Shown here piece after piece: positions 1 through 6,625 of a DNA stretch of 22,948 nucleotides. Positions within the stretch are counted from its first letter, which is position 1; every line of letters begins with the position of its first letter. The notes under the pieces were generated by a model, which saw only the letters and a list, made by a program, of their open reading frames with translations, was not told the origin of the DNA and ran no database searches. The DNA is taken from the NCBI GenBank assembly GCA_937927975.1, contig CALEZT010000159.1:1-22948 (forward strand), given 5' to 3'. A program made the translations under genes and the position numbers. This DNA comes from an uncultured Phycisphaerales bacterium. GTDB taxonomy: Bacteria; Planctomycetota; Phycisphaerae; Sedimentisphaerales; Anaerobacaceae.

Positions 1-1
1 A

Positions 2-240
2 CCCGGACCGCATGACCTCTTTCAACTACTTCTCAACGCCAACCGGGACATCCTCATGGAGTGTCTCGATGCGGTTTGCATTGTCTGTGAGTCCACCCTC
101 AGTTGGAGCTGGCTCTATGAGATCCTCCAGAAACTCTTGAACGTCTCGTCGATCAGGCTGGCAATCCCTCCAAAATCCACCTGATCGCCGAGGCCGCGTC
201 GGCGATGGGCAGTCCCTATTTACCCGCCTGGTGTTCTTCG
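2..240 (+). pseudogene. Degenerate transposase fragment, IS110-like
   Basis: An open frame enters from the left edge and stops at 182-184 after about 60 codons with a coding-like third-position pattern. Its peptide contains ANRDILMECLDAV and then CESTLSWSWLYEIL, which resembles the E-A-T-x-x-W-x-WL stretch of the RNase H-like (DEDD) domain of IS110-family transposases. Just before the stop, a one-base shift near 165 restores NPSKIHLIAEA, the kind of NPxKxxxIAEA sequence that follows in that family. The TDKxDA motif expected next is not found. I read this as a frameshifted transposase remnant. No terminal repeats can be judged because the element is cut by the window edge. The family call rests on recalled motifs only. 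Confidence 0.4.
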
Positions 241-367
241 CCTCATGCCATTGCATGGCAGTGCGGAGCCGGATGGTCTGACCGATGATATGACCGGGAG
301 AACACCGAGCGAATACGGACCAGCCCCCCCATTGCACTGAGGAGAGTACGCAAGAGCCGGACGAGCC

Positions 368-1138
368 CTATTTCCGATCCGGATCGGGGGGCAGGGGGAC
401 GCCGGTCCGTTCGAGCCAGAATTCGCAGAAGGGAGCCAGGTCGTTGACGTCGATCCGACTGTCGGCGTCGAAATCGAACGCCTCGTCGGGAGTGTCCGGG
501 TCGCCATCCACGGGGCATCGCCAGCTTGCGGCCAGGACCGCGAAATCGTTCAGATCGACGATCCGGTCGGCGTTGAAGTCCCTGGTGGGGACGTGGTGCA
601 GGAGCAGCGTCCGCAGCGGCGGAATCAAATGAACCGGCGTATCCGGAGGGATGATGTCGTAGTCGTAGAAATCGATCGCGCACGACCCGACCTGCAGCGC
701 GTGGTAATCCATAATGAACCAGTCGCCGGGCACGGCGTCGCGATACCGAGGGTTCCCGTCAGAGAACGTGTTCATGAAGTCGACGGCCACCGTGAAGGGC
801 TCGACCAGGAACAAGGTCCACGCGTCGTCTCCCGCTTCGTAGAAGCAGGAATCCGCGTAGTTCCCCCATGCGTCGGACGTCCCGCGGGGCTGCAGGGCGC
901 CGAACACGTAGTCCTCGCGGCTCATGACCAGGCCGCCGGAGAAGTGTTCGGCTTTGTCGGAGCGGATAATGATCGTCAGATGCGTCCCGACCATGATGTC
1001 GCGAAAGACGATGGGGTCATTCCCATCGACCACCGCCAGGGGGGTCTTTCCATCATAGAGGCACACGACCGGCCACACTGTCGCCTTCGCAGCGGTCGCG
1101 AAGACGGCGGTTGCCGCCAGCACCCAGAGCGTTCTCAC
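368..1138 (-). CDS. Secreted protein with C-terminal dockerin type I-like domain
   Basis: Predicted 256-aa exported protein. It begins with GTG (1136-1138), followed by a short hydrophobic signal peptide (residues 1-19, ending near A-K-A). The middle part is acidic and aromatic and I do not recognise it. The C-terminus has two EF-hand-like segments, DFNADRIVDLNDF (about 187-199) and DFDADSRIDVNDL (about 222-234), each followed by a hydrophobic helix with a Trp. This duplicated D-x-[ND]-x-D-x-x-[IV]-D-x-x-D pattern is the calcium-binding signature of dockerin I domains, common at the C-termini of planctomycete secreted proteins. No cohesin partner is present here. A weak GAGG lies about 11 nt before the start. 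The gene stands alone behind its own promoter. What the N-terminal part binds or does is unknown. Confidence 0.8.
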   Translation of the reverse strand: MRTLWVLAATAVFATAAKATVWPVVCLYDGKTPLAVVDGNDPIVFRDIMVGTHLTIIIRSDKAEHFSGGLVMSREDYVFGALQPRGTSDAWGNYADSCFYEAGDDAWTLFLVEPFTVAVDFMNTFSDGNPRYRDAVPGDWFIMDYHALQVGSCAIDFYDYDIIPPDTPVHLIPPLRTLLLHHVPTRDFNADRIVDLNDFAVLAASWRCPVDGDPDTPDEAFDFDADSRIDVNDLAPFCEFWLERTGVPLPPDPDRK

Positions 1139-1231
1139 GTTGCGTCGTCCTCAAAGAAGTATTCGCCGCTCCTCGGCCTCGATTCGGTCGCCGGCCCGCG
1201 GACGGGCTTGACGCGCGATCACCATACGGCA

Positions 1232-1260
1232 AGCATATCAGATTGGCTCGCCTCAGTCAA
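1232..1260 (-). promoter_or_regulatory. Sigma70-type promoter of the dockerin gene
   Basis: Read on the minus strand: TTGACT (1255-1260), a 17-nt spacer, then TATGCT (1232-1237). This is 5/6 and 4/6 against the consensus with ideal spacing. It would start a transcript about 85 nt upstream of the GTG at 1138. It lies in the 327-nt gap between the dockerin gene and ppnP, in which I see no other gene. Confidence 0.5.
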
Positions 1261-1349
1261 TCCGCAAGCAGTTCAAGAACGCGAAGAGGCCGGAGGAGTT
1301 GGCGCGGCCTTCGGCCGAAATCCAGGGAACAACAGCCGAAAGAAATGAA

Positions 1350-1382
1350 AAGGACGAAAGACGGAAACGACGGGACCCGTCG
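1350..1382 (-). terminator. Possible terminator after eno-ppnP
   Basis: On the minus strand the palindrome CGACGGG-T-CCCGTCG (1368-1382) is followed by a T-rich tail, TTTCCGTCTTTCG. It lies about 85 nt beyond the ppnP stop. The stem can form only about 5 bp around a realistic loop and the tail is interrupted by C and G, so the call is tentative. Confidence 0.35.
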
Positions 1383-1465
1383 CGTCCATGTCCTGGGGGG
1401 GCAGGCCTGCACGTTTCAGTGGCAAGCCGGGACGACGTGTGCGTCGCCCCGGCGGAGACGGCCTG

Positions 1466-1792
1466 TTACGCCCGCGGGGGGCTCACGAACGAGCAGCAGT
1501 AGTCCGTGAGGGTTGCCACTTTGAGGCAGAACTTCGCCCGGCCGGGGACTTCGAACCGCTCGCCGGCCTGGACCTTTTTCCACTGGCTCGAACCGGGCAA
1601 CTGCACCTCCAGGTCGCCGGCGAGGATCTCCATGATCTCGGGGTCGTCGGTGTTGAAGGTGTATTCGCCGGGGAGCATGACGCCGAGGGTCTTCTTCGAG
1701 CCGTTCGGGAACAGGACGGTTCGGCTGGTCACTTTGCCGTCGAAGTAGACGTTGGCTTTCTTGATCACGGTGACATTTCTGAATTCCGACAT
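1466..1792 (-). CDS. ppnP: Pyrimidine/purine nucleoside phosphorylase PpnP (YaiE/DUF1255 family)
   Basis: 108-aa single-domain cupin-like protein. Known members cleave nucleosides with phosphate to give a free base and ribose-1-phosphate in the cytoplasm. Seen here: the family start MSEFRNVTVIKKANVYFDG, a central FPNGSKKTLGVMLPGEY segment, TDDPEIMEILAGDLEVQLPG, and an ending with FEVPG and KVATLTDYCC. A start at 1792 is preferred over the in-frame ATG at 1810. The purine-rich GAAGGA that would serve as ribosome-binding site ends 7 nt before 1792 and would be inside the coding sequence if 1810 were used; family members also begin near MSEF. It follows eno by 22 nt and is probably co-transcribed with it. 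Slightly longer than the E. coli protein (94 aa) at the C-terminus. Confidence 0.88.
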   Translation of the reverse strand: MSEFRNVTVIKKANVYFDGKVTSRTVLFPNGSKKTLGVMLPGEYTFNTDDPEIMEILAGDLEVQLPGSSQWKKVQAGERFEVPGRAKFCLKVATLTDYCCSFVSPPRA

Positions 1793-1814
1793 GAGGCGAT
1801 CCTTCTTCAATGGC

Positions 1815-3107
1815 CTATCTGGGGAAGGGGAACTTGGCGATGGTCGCCCGGTCGCCCAGGTCCCGTTCGATCCGCATCAGCTCGTTGTACTCGGCGATTC
1901 GCTCGGAGCGCGAGACCGACCCGATCTTGACCTGGCCGGAACTGGTGCCGACGGCGAAATCCGCCTCGAAGGGCAGTTCGGTTTCGCCCGAGCGGTGGGA
2001 GATGATGGTCGTCAGGCCGTACTCGCGGGCCAGCTTGATCGTGCCGAAAGTCTCGGTGATCGTGCCGATCTGGTTGGCCTTGATCAGGACCGAGTTGGCG
2101 GCGTTGCGCTCGACGCCGATGCGGACCCGCTCGGGATTGGTCACGAACAGGTCGTCCCCGACGACCTGCATCTTGTTGCCGGTCTTTTCCTTGAGCAGGG
2201 CGAATCCGTCCCAGTCCTCCTGGTCGAGCCCGTCCTCGATCGAGACGATCGGATAGCGACGGCTCCAGTCGACGAACAGGTCCACCATCTCGGCGGAGGT
2301 GAGCTCCAGGCGGTCCTTTTCCAGGCGGTACTTGCCGTCCTGATAGAACTCCGAGGCGGCCGGGTCCAGGGCGATGACGATGTCCTCGCCTGGGGTGTAG
2401 CCGGCCCGCTCGACCGCGGTCAGGATCAGTTGGAGCGGCTCTTCATTGGAACTCACCGGCGGCGCGAACCCGCCCTCGTCGCCCACGGTGGTGGGCCAGC
2501 CGCGTTCCTGGATCAGGGGCTTGAGCAGGTGGAAGATCTCGGACGCCCAGCGGGTCGCCTCGACGAAGGAGGGGGCCCCGATGGGCACGATCATGTACTC
2601 CTGGAAGTCGGAGGAGCCGATGGCGTGCTTGCCGCCGTTGAGGACGTTGATCAGGGGGATGGGCATGATGAACGGAGTGTTCGCGGGTTTGCCGAAGACC
2701 TCGGCGGTGTACTCGTAGAAAGGAACCCGACGGACCAGGGCGCCGGCCCGAAGGCATGCGATCGAGACCGCCAGCAGGGCATTGGCGCCCAAGCGGGACT
2801 TGTCCTCGGTGCCGTCGAGATCGATCATTCGCTGGTCGATTCCCTGGAGGTCCGTCACGTCGAGTCCGATCAGGGCGGGGGCGAGGGTCTCTTTGATGTT
2901 CCGCACGGCCTGGAGGACGCCTTTGCCCAGGTATCGCTGGGCGTCGTTGTCTCTCAGTTCGAGGGCCTCATGTCGGCCGGTCGATGCGCCGGAGGGCACC
3001 ATGGCGGATGCCTTGACGCGGTGGTCCAGGTACACGCTGGCCTCCACAGTGGGGTTGCCGCGGGAGTCCAACAGTTCCTGAGCGGTGATTTGTACGATCT
3101 TCTTCAT
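1815..3107 (-). CDS. eno: Enolase (phosphopyruvate hydratase)
   Basis: 430-aa enolase converting 2-phosphoglycerate to phosphoenolpyruvate in glycolysis and gluconeogenesis. The full family architecture is visible: N-terminal ITAQELLDSRGNPTVE, SGASTGRHEALELRD, then the barrel with HAIGSSDFQEYMIVP (His and Glu of the active site), VGDEGGFAPP, SIEDGLDQEDWDGF and VGDDLFVTNPER (metal ligands), LIKANQIGTITET (catalytic Lys), ISHRSGETE (Arg-Ser phosphate contacts) and GQVKIGSVSRSERIAEYN (C-terminal Lys). Length is typical. The ATG at 3105-3107 is preceded by AAGGGG with about 4-nt spacing. ppnP follows 22 nt downstream and probably shares the transcript. No anomaly in the catalytic set. Confidence 0.98.
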   Translation of the reverse strand: MKKIVQITAQELLDSRGNPTVEASVYLDHRVKASAMVPSGASTGRHEALELRDNDAQRYLGKGVLQAVRNIKETLAPALIGLDVTDLQGIDQRMIDLDGTEDKSRLGANALLAVSIACLRAGALVRRVPFYEYTAEVFGKPANTPFIMPIPLINVLNGGKHAIGSSDFQEYMIVPIGAPSFVEATRWASEIFHLLKPLIQERGWPTTVGDEGGFAPPVSSNEEPLQLILTAVERAGYTPGEDIVIALDPAASEFYQDGKYRLEKDRLELTSAEMVDLFVDWSRRYPIVSIEDGLDQEDWDGFALLKEKTGNKMQVVGDDLFVTNPERVRIGVERNAANSVLIKANQIGTITETFGTIKLAREYGLTTIISHRSGETELPFEADFAVGTSSGQVKIGSVSRSERIAEYNELMRIERDLGDRATIAKFPFPR

Positions 3108-3153
3108 GGCGCCCCTTGATCTTGCGATTGTTGCTCCGACTTACGTGCGGCAT

Positions 3154-3181
3154 AACATACACGATTGAGTCGCGATTCCAA
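3154..3181 (-). promoter_or_regulatory. Candidate eno promoter
   Basis: Read on the minus strand: TTGGAA (3176-3181), 16-nt spacer, TATGTT (3154-3159). Both hexamers are 4/6 matches, and the site lies about 50 nt upstream of the eno start. It sits in the 442-nt divergent gap 3108-3549 between eno and mraZ. The middle of that gap (about 3190-3470) shows no gene or clear element to me apart from the 10-bp palindrome AAGGGCCCTT at 3252-3261. Confidence 0.3.
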
Positions 3182-3473
3182 TAAGGAAAAACCCAGACCG
3201 GCGTCGATTCCACAGAAAAACCGTGAGTTGGTTCTTCTTCTCCGCACGAGGAAGGGCCCTTGCCGCCGGCGTCGCGGTTCAGGGACAGCTTCCCACCGTC
3301 GGGCGGTCCGGTTCGAGGGGCGTTTCTGCCCGCGGTAGGGCTGTTTCCCTGTCGCTGAGGGTCTTTTATGGGACGTCTTCTGGTCGCAGTTTGTTCGCCA
3401 GATTGCCCTGTTTACCATACTCGAAGACCGCGTGACAGTTTCGTGAACAAATCTCCCAAAAACTGAGGAAAAT

Positions 3474-3514
3474 GTGGCGAAAGATATTGACGGAGTGGGA
3501 GCAGGTGGTAAGAT
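3474..3514 (+). promoter_or_regulatory. dcw operon promoter with MraZ-box-like repeats
   Basis: TTGACG (3487-3492), a 16-nt spacer and TAAGAT (3509-3514) form a plausible sigma70 promoter about 30 nt upstream of mraZ. Inside the spacer lie GTGGG (3495-3499) and GTGGT (3505-3509), exactly 10 bp apart. A third related word, GTGGC, is at 3474-3478, 21 bp upstream of the first, and another GTGGG is at 3536-3540. MraZ proteins are known to bind TGGGN direct repeats spaced by 5 nt (10-bp period) in front of their own operon. The arrangement therefore suggests autoregulation by the first gene product. Confidence 0.55.
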
Positions 3515-3549
3515 ATCCCTCAATTAAATGACCCAGTGGGATTGACGCC

Positions 3550-4023
3550 ATGCTCTTATTAACAGGGGAGTACCAGCACACGATTGACGTGAAGGGGCGG
3601 GTACTCGTCTCCAATAAGCTCAGGAATCAGATCGACGTCGATCTGCACGGCGCGGATTTCTATCTGGTGCTCGGGGCCAACGGGATCTTGTGTCTGTACC
3701 CGGAGAGGTGCTTCGAGCAGCTTGCTCTGTCCATGGCGCCGGGGGCGACGGCCCCCGATGAAGCGGTCGCCTTCGAGCGAATCAGCTTCGCGCTGGCGAG
3801 CAAGGTGGAGTTGGACAATCAGGGCCGCCTGCTGCTGAACGAGAAGCTTCGCAAGCGGGCCGGTCTGAAGGAGGACGTCACGCTGGTCGGCGTCCGGGAC
3901 CACATCGAGCTTTGGAACACAGAGGACTGGGAGCAGTATCTCGGCGATCACATGACCCAGTACCAGAAGCAGATGACCCAGGCGCGCCAGATCGTGATGC
4001 AGAAGCAGAACAAGGAATCGTGA
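3550..4023 (+). CDS. mraZ: Transcriptional regulator MraZ
   Basis: 157-aa MraZ, a DNA-binding regulator of the division and cell wall (dcw) cluster built of two SpoVT/AbrB-like beta domains. Both carry the diagnostic D-x-x-G-R: DVKGRVLVSNKLR at about residues 14-26 and DNQGRLLLNEKLR in the second half. The N-terminus LLTGEYQHTID also fits the family, and a basic Gln-rich tail (QYQKQMTQARQIVMQKQ) follows the second domain. It is the first gene of the operon, as usual, and 19 nt precede the next ORF. Repeats matching the MraZ operator pattern overlap the promoter just upstream. No strong Shine-Dalgarno sequence precedes the ATG. Slightly longer than the E. coli protein (152 aa). Confidence 0.95.
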   Translation: MLLLTGEYQHTIDVKGRVLVSNKLRNQIDVDLHGADFYLVLGANGILCLYPERCFEQLALSMAPGATAPDEAVAFERISFALASKVELDNQGRLLLNEKLRKRAGLKEDVTLVGVRDHIELWNTEDWEQYLGDHMTQYQKQMTQARQIVMQKQNKES

Positions 4024-4042
4024 TTGCGGCGTTGGAGGCATC

Positions 4043-4249
4043 ATGACAGGGATGGATCGTCATTGTCAAATCGTGGGTGAGAGCCTGGCCGGCGAACGGC
4101 CGGTGGACGAGCAGACGAACGTGTCGATGGCCATCCTGGCCGATCGGCTGGAGCGGCTTAGGCAAAGCAGTCCTCTCTTCGCGGGCGTGATGTTCTCGCC
4201 GTACGTGCAGAAGATGCAGCGTCGCGCCGAAGCGGTCGTGGCAAGTTGA
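4043..4249 (+). CDS. Small hypothetical protein between mraZ and rsmH
   Basis: 68-aa ORF that I do not recognise. It has a good ribosome-binding site (GGAGG, 4 nt before the ATG at 4043), sits 19 nt after mraZ and 67 nt before rsmH on the same strand, and so is probably translated from the dcw transcript. The product is soluble, with no signal peptide or membrane segment. The middle (NVSMAILADRLERLRQSSP) looks helical and amphipathic, and the C-terminus is basic (YVQKMQRRAEAVVAS). The canonical dcw cluster has no gene here, so this is either a lineage-specific small division-related protein or a chance ORF. The spacing and ribosome-binding site favour a real gene. Confidence 0.6.
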   Translation: MTGMDRHCQIVGESLAGERPVDEQTNVSMAILADRLERLRQSSPLFAGVMFSPYVQKMQRRAEAVVAS

Positions 4250-4316
4250 GAAGGCGTGGAATCGCCCCCGGTCGTGGAGACGTCCGGGCGCAAGGGCAAG
4301 GCCCACGGATGCGGCG

Positions 4317-5222
4317 GTGGAACACTCGCAGGTAGAGCACGTTCCGGTCCTTGCGGGACCTTTAGCCGAACAGATAAGCTGTCCTCAGGACGGGGTGGTG
4401 GTCGATGTGACCACAGGACATGGAGGTCACAGCTTTCTGTTCGGGAGTCGGCTGGGACCGGCCGGGACGCTGATCGGACTGGATGTCGACGGCAACTCCC
4501 TGGACCGGGCCCGGCAACGGTTGGCAGGCCTGTCCTGCAAAGTGGTTCTGGTCAAGTCGAATTTCTCCCGGATCGCCGACTGTCTCGGCGAGCTGGGCGT
4601 CAGACGCGCGGACCTGATCCTGGCGGATCTGGGTTTCTGCTCGGCCCAGCTTGTCGACAACGAAATGGGACTGAGTTTTCGCACGGATATGCCGTTGGAT
4701 ATGAGAATGGACGAAAGTCTGGAAACCACGGCAGCCGATATAGTGAACGGATACGATGAGAAATCGCTGGCCGATGTGATCTTCCAGTACGGCCAGGATC
4801 GCGCGTCCCGGCGCATTGCGCGATACATCGTGGACCGACGGCGTCGCGAGCCCATCCAGACCACAGGGCAACTGGCGTCGATCGTGTGCAGTGCGTTGCG
4901 AGCGCCGGATCGGAAATACAAGCCAAGGAAACACCCGGCCACTCGAACGTTCCAGGCCCTGCGGATTGCCGTCAACCACGAGTTGGACAACCTGCAAGCG
5001 TTGCTGACCTCGGGGCCGGGATTGCTGAAGAAGGACGGCTTCATCGCCATCATCAGTTTTCACAGTCTGGAAGACGGCATGGTGAAGTGGGACTTCAAGA
5101 AGAACCAGAGCGATGGGATCTATCGAATCGTCACGAAGAAACCCGTCGAGGCGAGCCCGGAAGAGGTCGCGGCCAACAACCGGGCGCGGAGCGCAAAACT
5201 GAGAATCGCACAGAGGGCCTGA
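4317..5222 (+). CDS. rsmH: 16S rRNA (cytosine1402-N4)-methyltransferase RsmH
   Basis: 301-aa SAM-dependent methyltransferase modifying C1402 of 16S rRNA. The start is GTG (4317-4319), giving MEHSQVEHVPVL; I see no earlier usable in-frame start and only a weak ribosome-binding site. Diagnostic motifs: HVPVL at the N-terminus; SAM motif I DVTTGHGGHS (usually DGTLGGGGHS, so slightly divergent); GLDVDGNSLDRA; LADLGFCSAQLVDNEMGLSF followed by MPLDMRMDES; the insertion domain; HPATRTFQALRIAVNHEL; and the C-terminal ISFHSLEDGMVK. Slightly shorter than the 313-aa E. coli protein. Third gene of the dcw operon; the LysM gene follows after 56 nt. Confidence 0.95.
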   Translation: MEHSQVEHVPVLAGPLAEQISCPQDGVVVDVTTGHGGHSFLFGSRLGPAGTLIGLDVDGNSLDRARQRLAGLSCKVVLVKSNFSRIADCLGELGVRRADLILADLGFCSAQLVDNEMGLSFRTDMPLDMRMDESLETTAADIVNGYDEKSLADVIFQYGQDRASRRIARYIVDRRRREPIQTTGQLASIVCSALRAPDRKYKPRKHPATRTFQALRIAVNHELDNLQALLTSGPGLLKKDGFIAIISFHSLEDGMVKWDFKKNQSDGIYRIVTKKPVEASPEEVAANNRARSAKLRIAQRA

Positions 5223-5278
5223 CGGAGTCGGGCCGGTCTGCAACGGAACAGACGCAACGGTAGAAACGGAGTGAAACC

Positions 5279-6391
5279 ATGACGTCGGATGCCAAGATCG
5301 GGTTGCTGCTGGGACTGGTGTTCATCTTTGTGATCGCCTTCATCATCAACGGCTTGCCGAATCTCAAACCCCAGCAGGCCACCCGAGCCGACGTGCCGGT
5401 TGTAGTGGGTTTCGAAGGCCAGGAGGTCGGAATCACCGGTCGGGCGAAGGCCGAGGCCGATCGCGACTGGACCACGCTGGCCGGTCAGCCGCAGGAGCCC
5501 GCTCCCATCATTCAGACTCCGGTCGAGCAACCCTCGGCGGTTGTGGTCGAGACGCCTGCTGCGGAATCTCAGGTGGCCGGCGGCCAGGACGTTCGGTACG
5601 AGACGTTCTTGCCCGGGGCCCAGACGGATTCGCCGCGGACCGAGAGCCTTCTGCCTCGGATCGACAATCCGTTGGGTCGGATCGAGAGCATCCTGAACCG
5701 ATTCACCGCCAGCCAGCAGAGTCAGGGGACCTCCACGGTGGACATGTCGCCGATGCAGCCGGCGACGGTCGGGCCGCAGCCGGGGTTTCAGACCCCGCAG
5801 CCGACTGCTGTGCAGCCCAGGGTCGAGGTTCGGCCCGCCGAGCAGCGCAATCCCGCTGCGACTTCGCCCGCCCAGGCGACCACCGCAAACAAGCCCATCG
5901 TCGGAAGGATCTACGTCGTGGGCGAGGGCGAGAGCCTGTCCACCGTGGCCAAGAACGTGTACGGGCCGGAGGAAGGCAATCGATACGTCAACATCAATCG
6001 GATCTATGAGGCGAACAAGGACATCCTCAAGTCCGTCAACGAGGTCATCGCAGGCCAGAAGCTGATCATCCCGCCGCTGCCGAAGCCGACGGCCGCCCCC
6101 GACAAGCCCTCCGATGTCTTGTCCAGGGAGCTATTCGAGAAGGTGGAGTCCATCGCCAAGCGTCCGACGCCGCAGACCCAGACCGCGACCTCGACCCCGA
6201 CGACGACGTCCGCGGTTGGCGGTCAGGGGCGATGGTACACCGTCCAGGAAGGCGACAACCTCTGGAAGATCGCCTCCGCGCAGCTCGGCGCCGGGGCTCG
6301 CTACGACGAGATCGCCAAGCTCAACACCGATCTGCTGAAGGACGGCGAGAAGCTCAAGGTGGGCGTGAAGATCCGGCTGCCTGTGAAATAG
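5279..6391 (+). CDS. Membrane-anchored protein with two LysM domains
   Basis: 370-aa protein with a short cytoplasmic N-terminus, one membrane anchor (about residues 7-25, IGLLLGLVFIFVIAFIING), a long low-complexity linker rich in Pro, Gln, Thr and Ala (about 30-205), and two LysM domains, about 209-270 (YVVGEGESLSTVAKNVYG...IIPPLPK) and 317-370 (YTVQEGDNLWKIASAQLG...IRLPVK). LysM domains bind N-acetylglucosamine in peptidoglycan, so it likely tethers the inner membrane to the wall. A GGAG 8 nt before the ATG supports the start. It occupies a place between rsmH and the ftsL-like gene that is empty in standard dcw clusters, which suggests a role with the divisome. No enzymatic domain is visible. 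Confidence 0.85.
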   Translation: MTSDAKIGLLLGLVFIFVIAFIINGLPNLKPQQATRADVPVVVGFEGQEVGITGRAKAEADRDWTTLAGQPQEPAPIIQTPVEQPSAVVVETPAAESQVAGGQDVRYETFLPGAQTDSPRTESLLPRIDNPLGRIESILNRFTASQQSQGTSTVDMSPMQPATVGPQPGFQTPQPTAVQPRVEVRPAEQRNPAATSPAQATTANKPIVGRIYVVGEGESLSTVAKNVYGPEEGNRYVNINRIYEANKDILKSVNEVIAGQKLIIPPLPKPTAAPDKPSDVLSRELFEKVESIAKRPTPQTQTATSTPTTTSAVGGQGRWYTVQEGDNLWKIASAQLGAGARYDEIAKLNTDLLKDGEKLKVGVKIRLPVK

Positions 6392-6406
6392 GCCGATGGC
6401 TGCGAC

Positions 6407-6622
6407 ATGGGATCGCGACTGAGTCTGATTCTGGTGATTTTCTTCTTCGCGGCCACGCTGATCGTGGCCGTGTATTTGCGCGGTGCCAACCACCGCGCGT
6501 TCTACACGTTGCGTACATACAAGATCGAGCAGGGCCGGCTCCAGCAGGATCTCTGGCAGAAGCAGCTTCGCGTGGAGAGCCTGATCAACCCCGCTTCGAT
6601 CTGGCGTCGCCTGGAGGAATGA
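6407..6622 (+). CDS. FtsL-like division protein
   Basis: 71-aa bitopic protein: short N-terminus, one membrane helix (about residues 5-25, LSLILVIFFFAATLIVAVYLRG), then an extracytoplasmic helix rich in Arg, Gln, Glu and Leu (YKIEQGRLQQDLWQKQLRVESLINPASIWRR) that could form a short coiled coil. Size, topology and position immediately before ftsI match FtsL, which pairs with FtsB/DivIC and activates FtsWI. FtsL is too divergent for a call from sequence alone, so this rests on topology and context. It starts 15 nt after the LysM gene and ends 3 nt before ftsI, whose ribosome-binding site (GGAGG) lies inside the last codons of this gene, indicating translational coupling. Confidence 0.65.
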   Translation: MGSRLSLILVIFFFAATLIVAVYLRGANHRAFYTLRTYKIEQGRLQQDLWQKQLRVESLINPASIWRRLEE

Positions 6623-6625
6623 CCC

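Noticed and set aside
26..337. 103-codon minus-strand open frame at the left edge
   Set aside because: The plus-strand frame has a better codon pattern and transposase-like motifs; the minus frame has no family resemblance I trust.
1752..3119. 455-codon open frame on the plus strand opposite eno
   Set aside because: Enolase on the minus strand is certain; the plus-strand peptide is low-complexity shadow sequence.
4256..4759. 167-codon open frame overlapping the rsmH start
   Set aside because: It runs out of frame through the conserved rsmH SAM-binding region and has no domain; rsmH with its GTG start explains the sequence.
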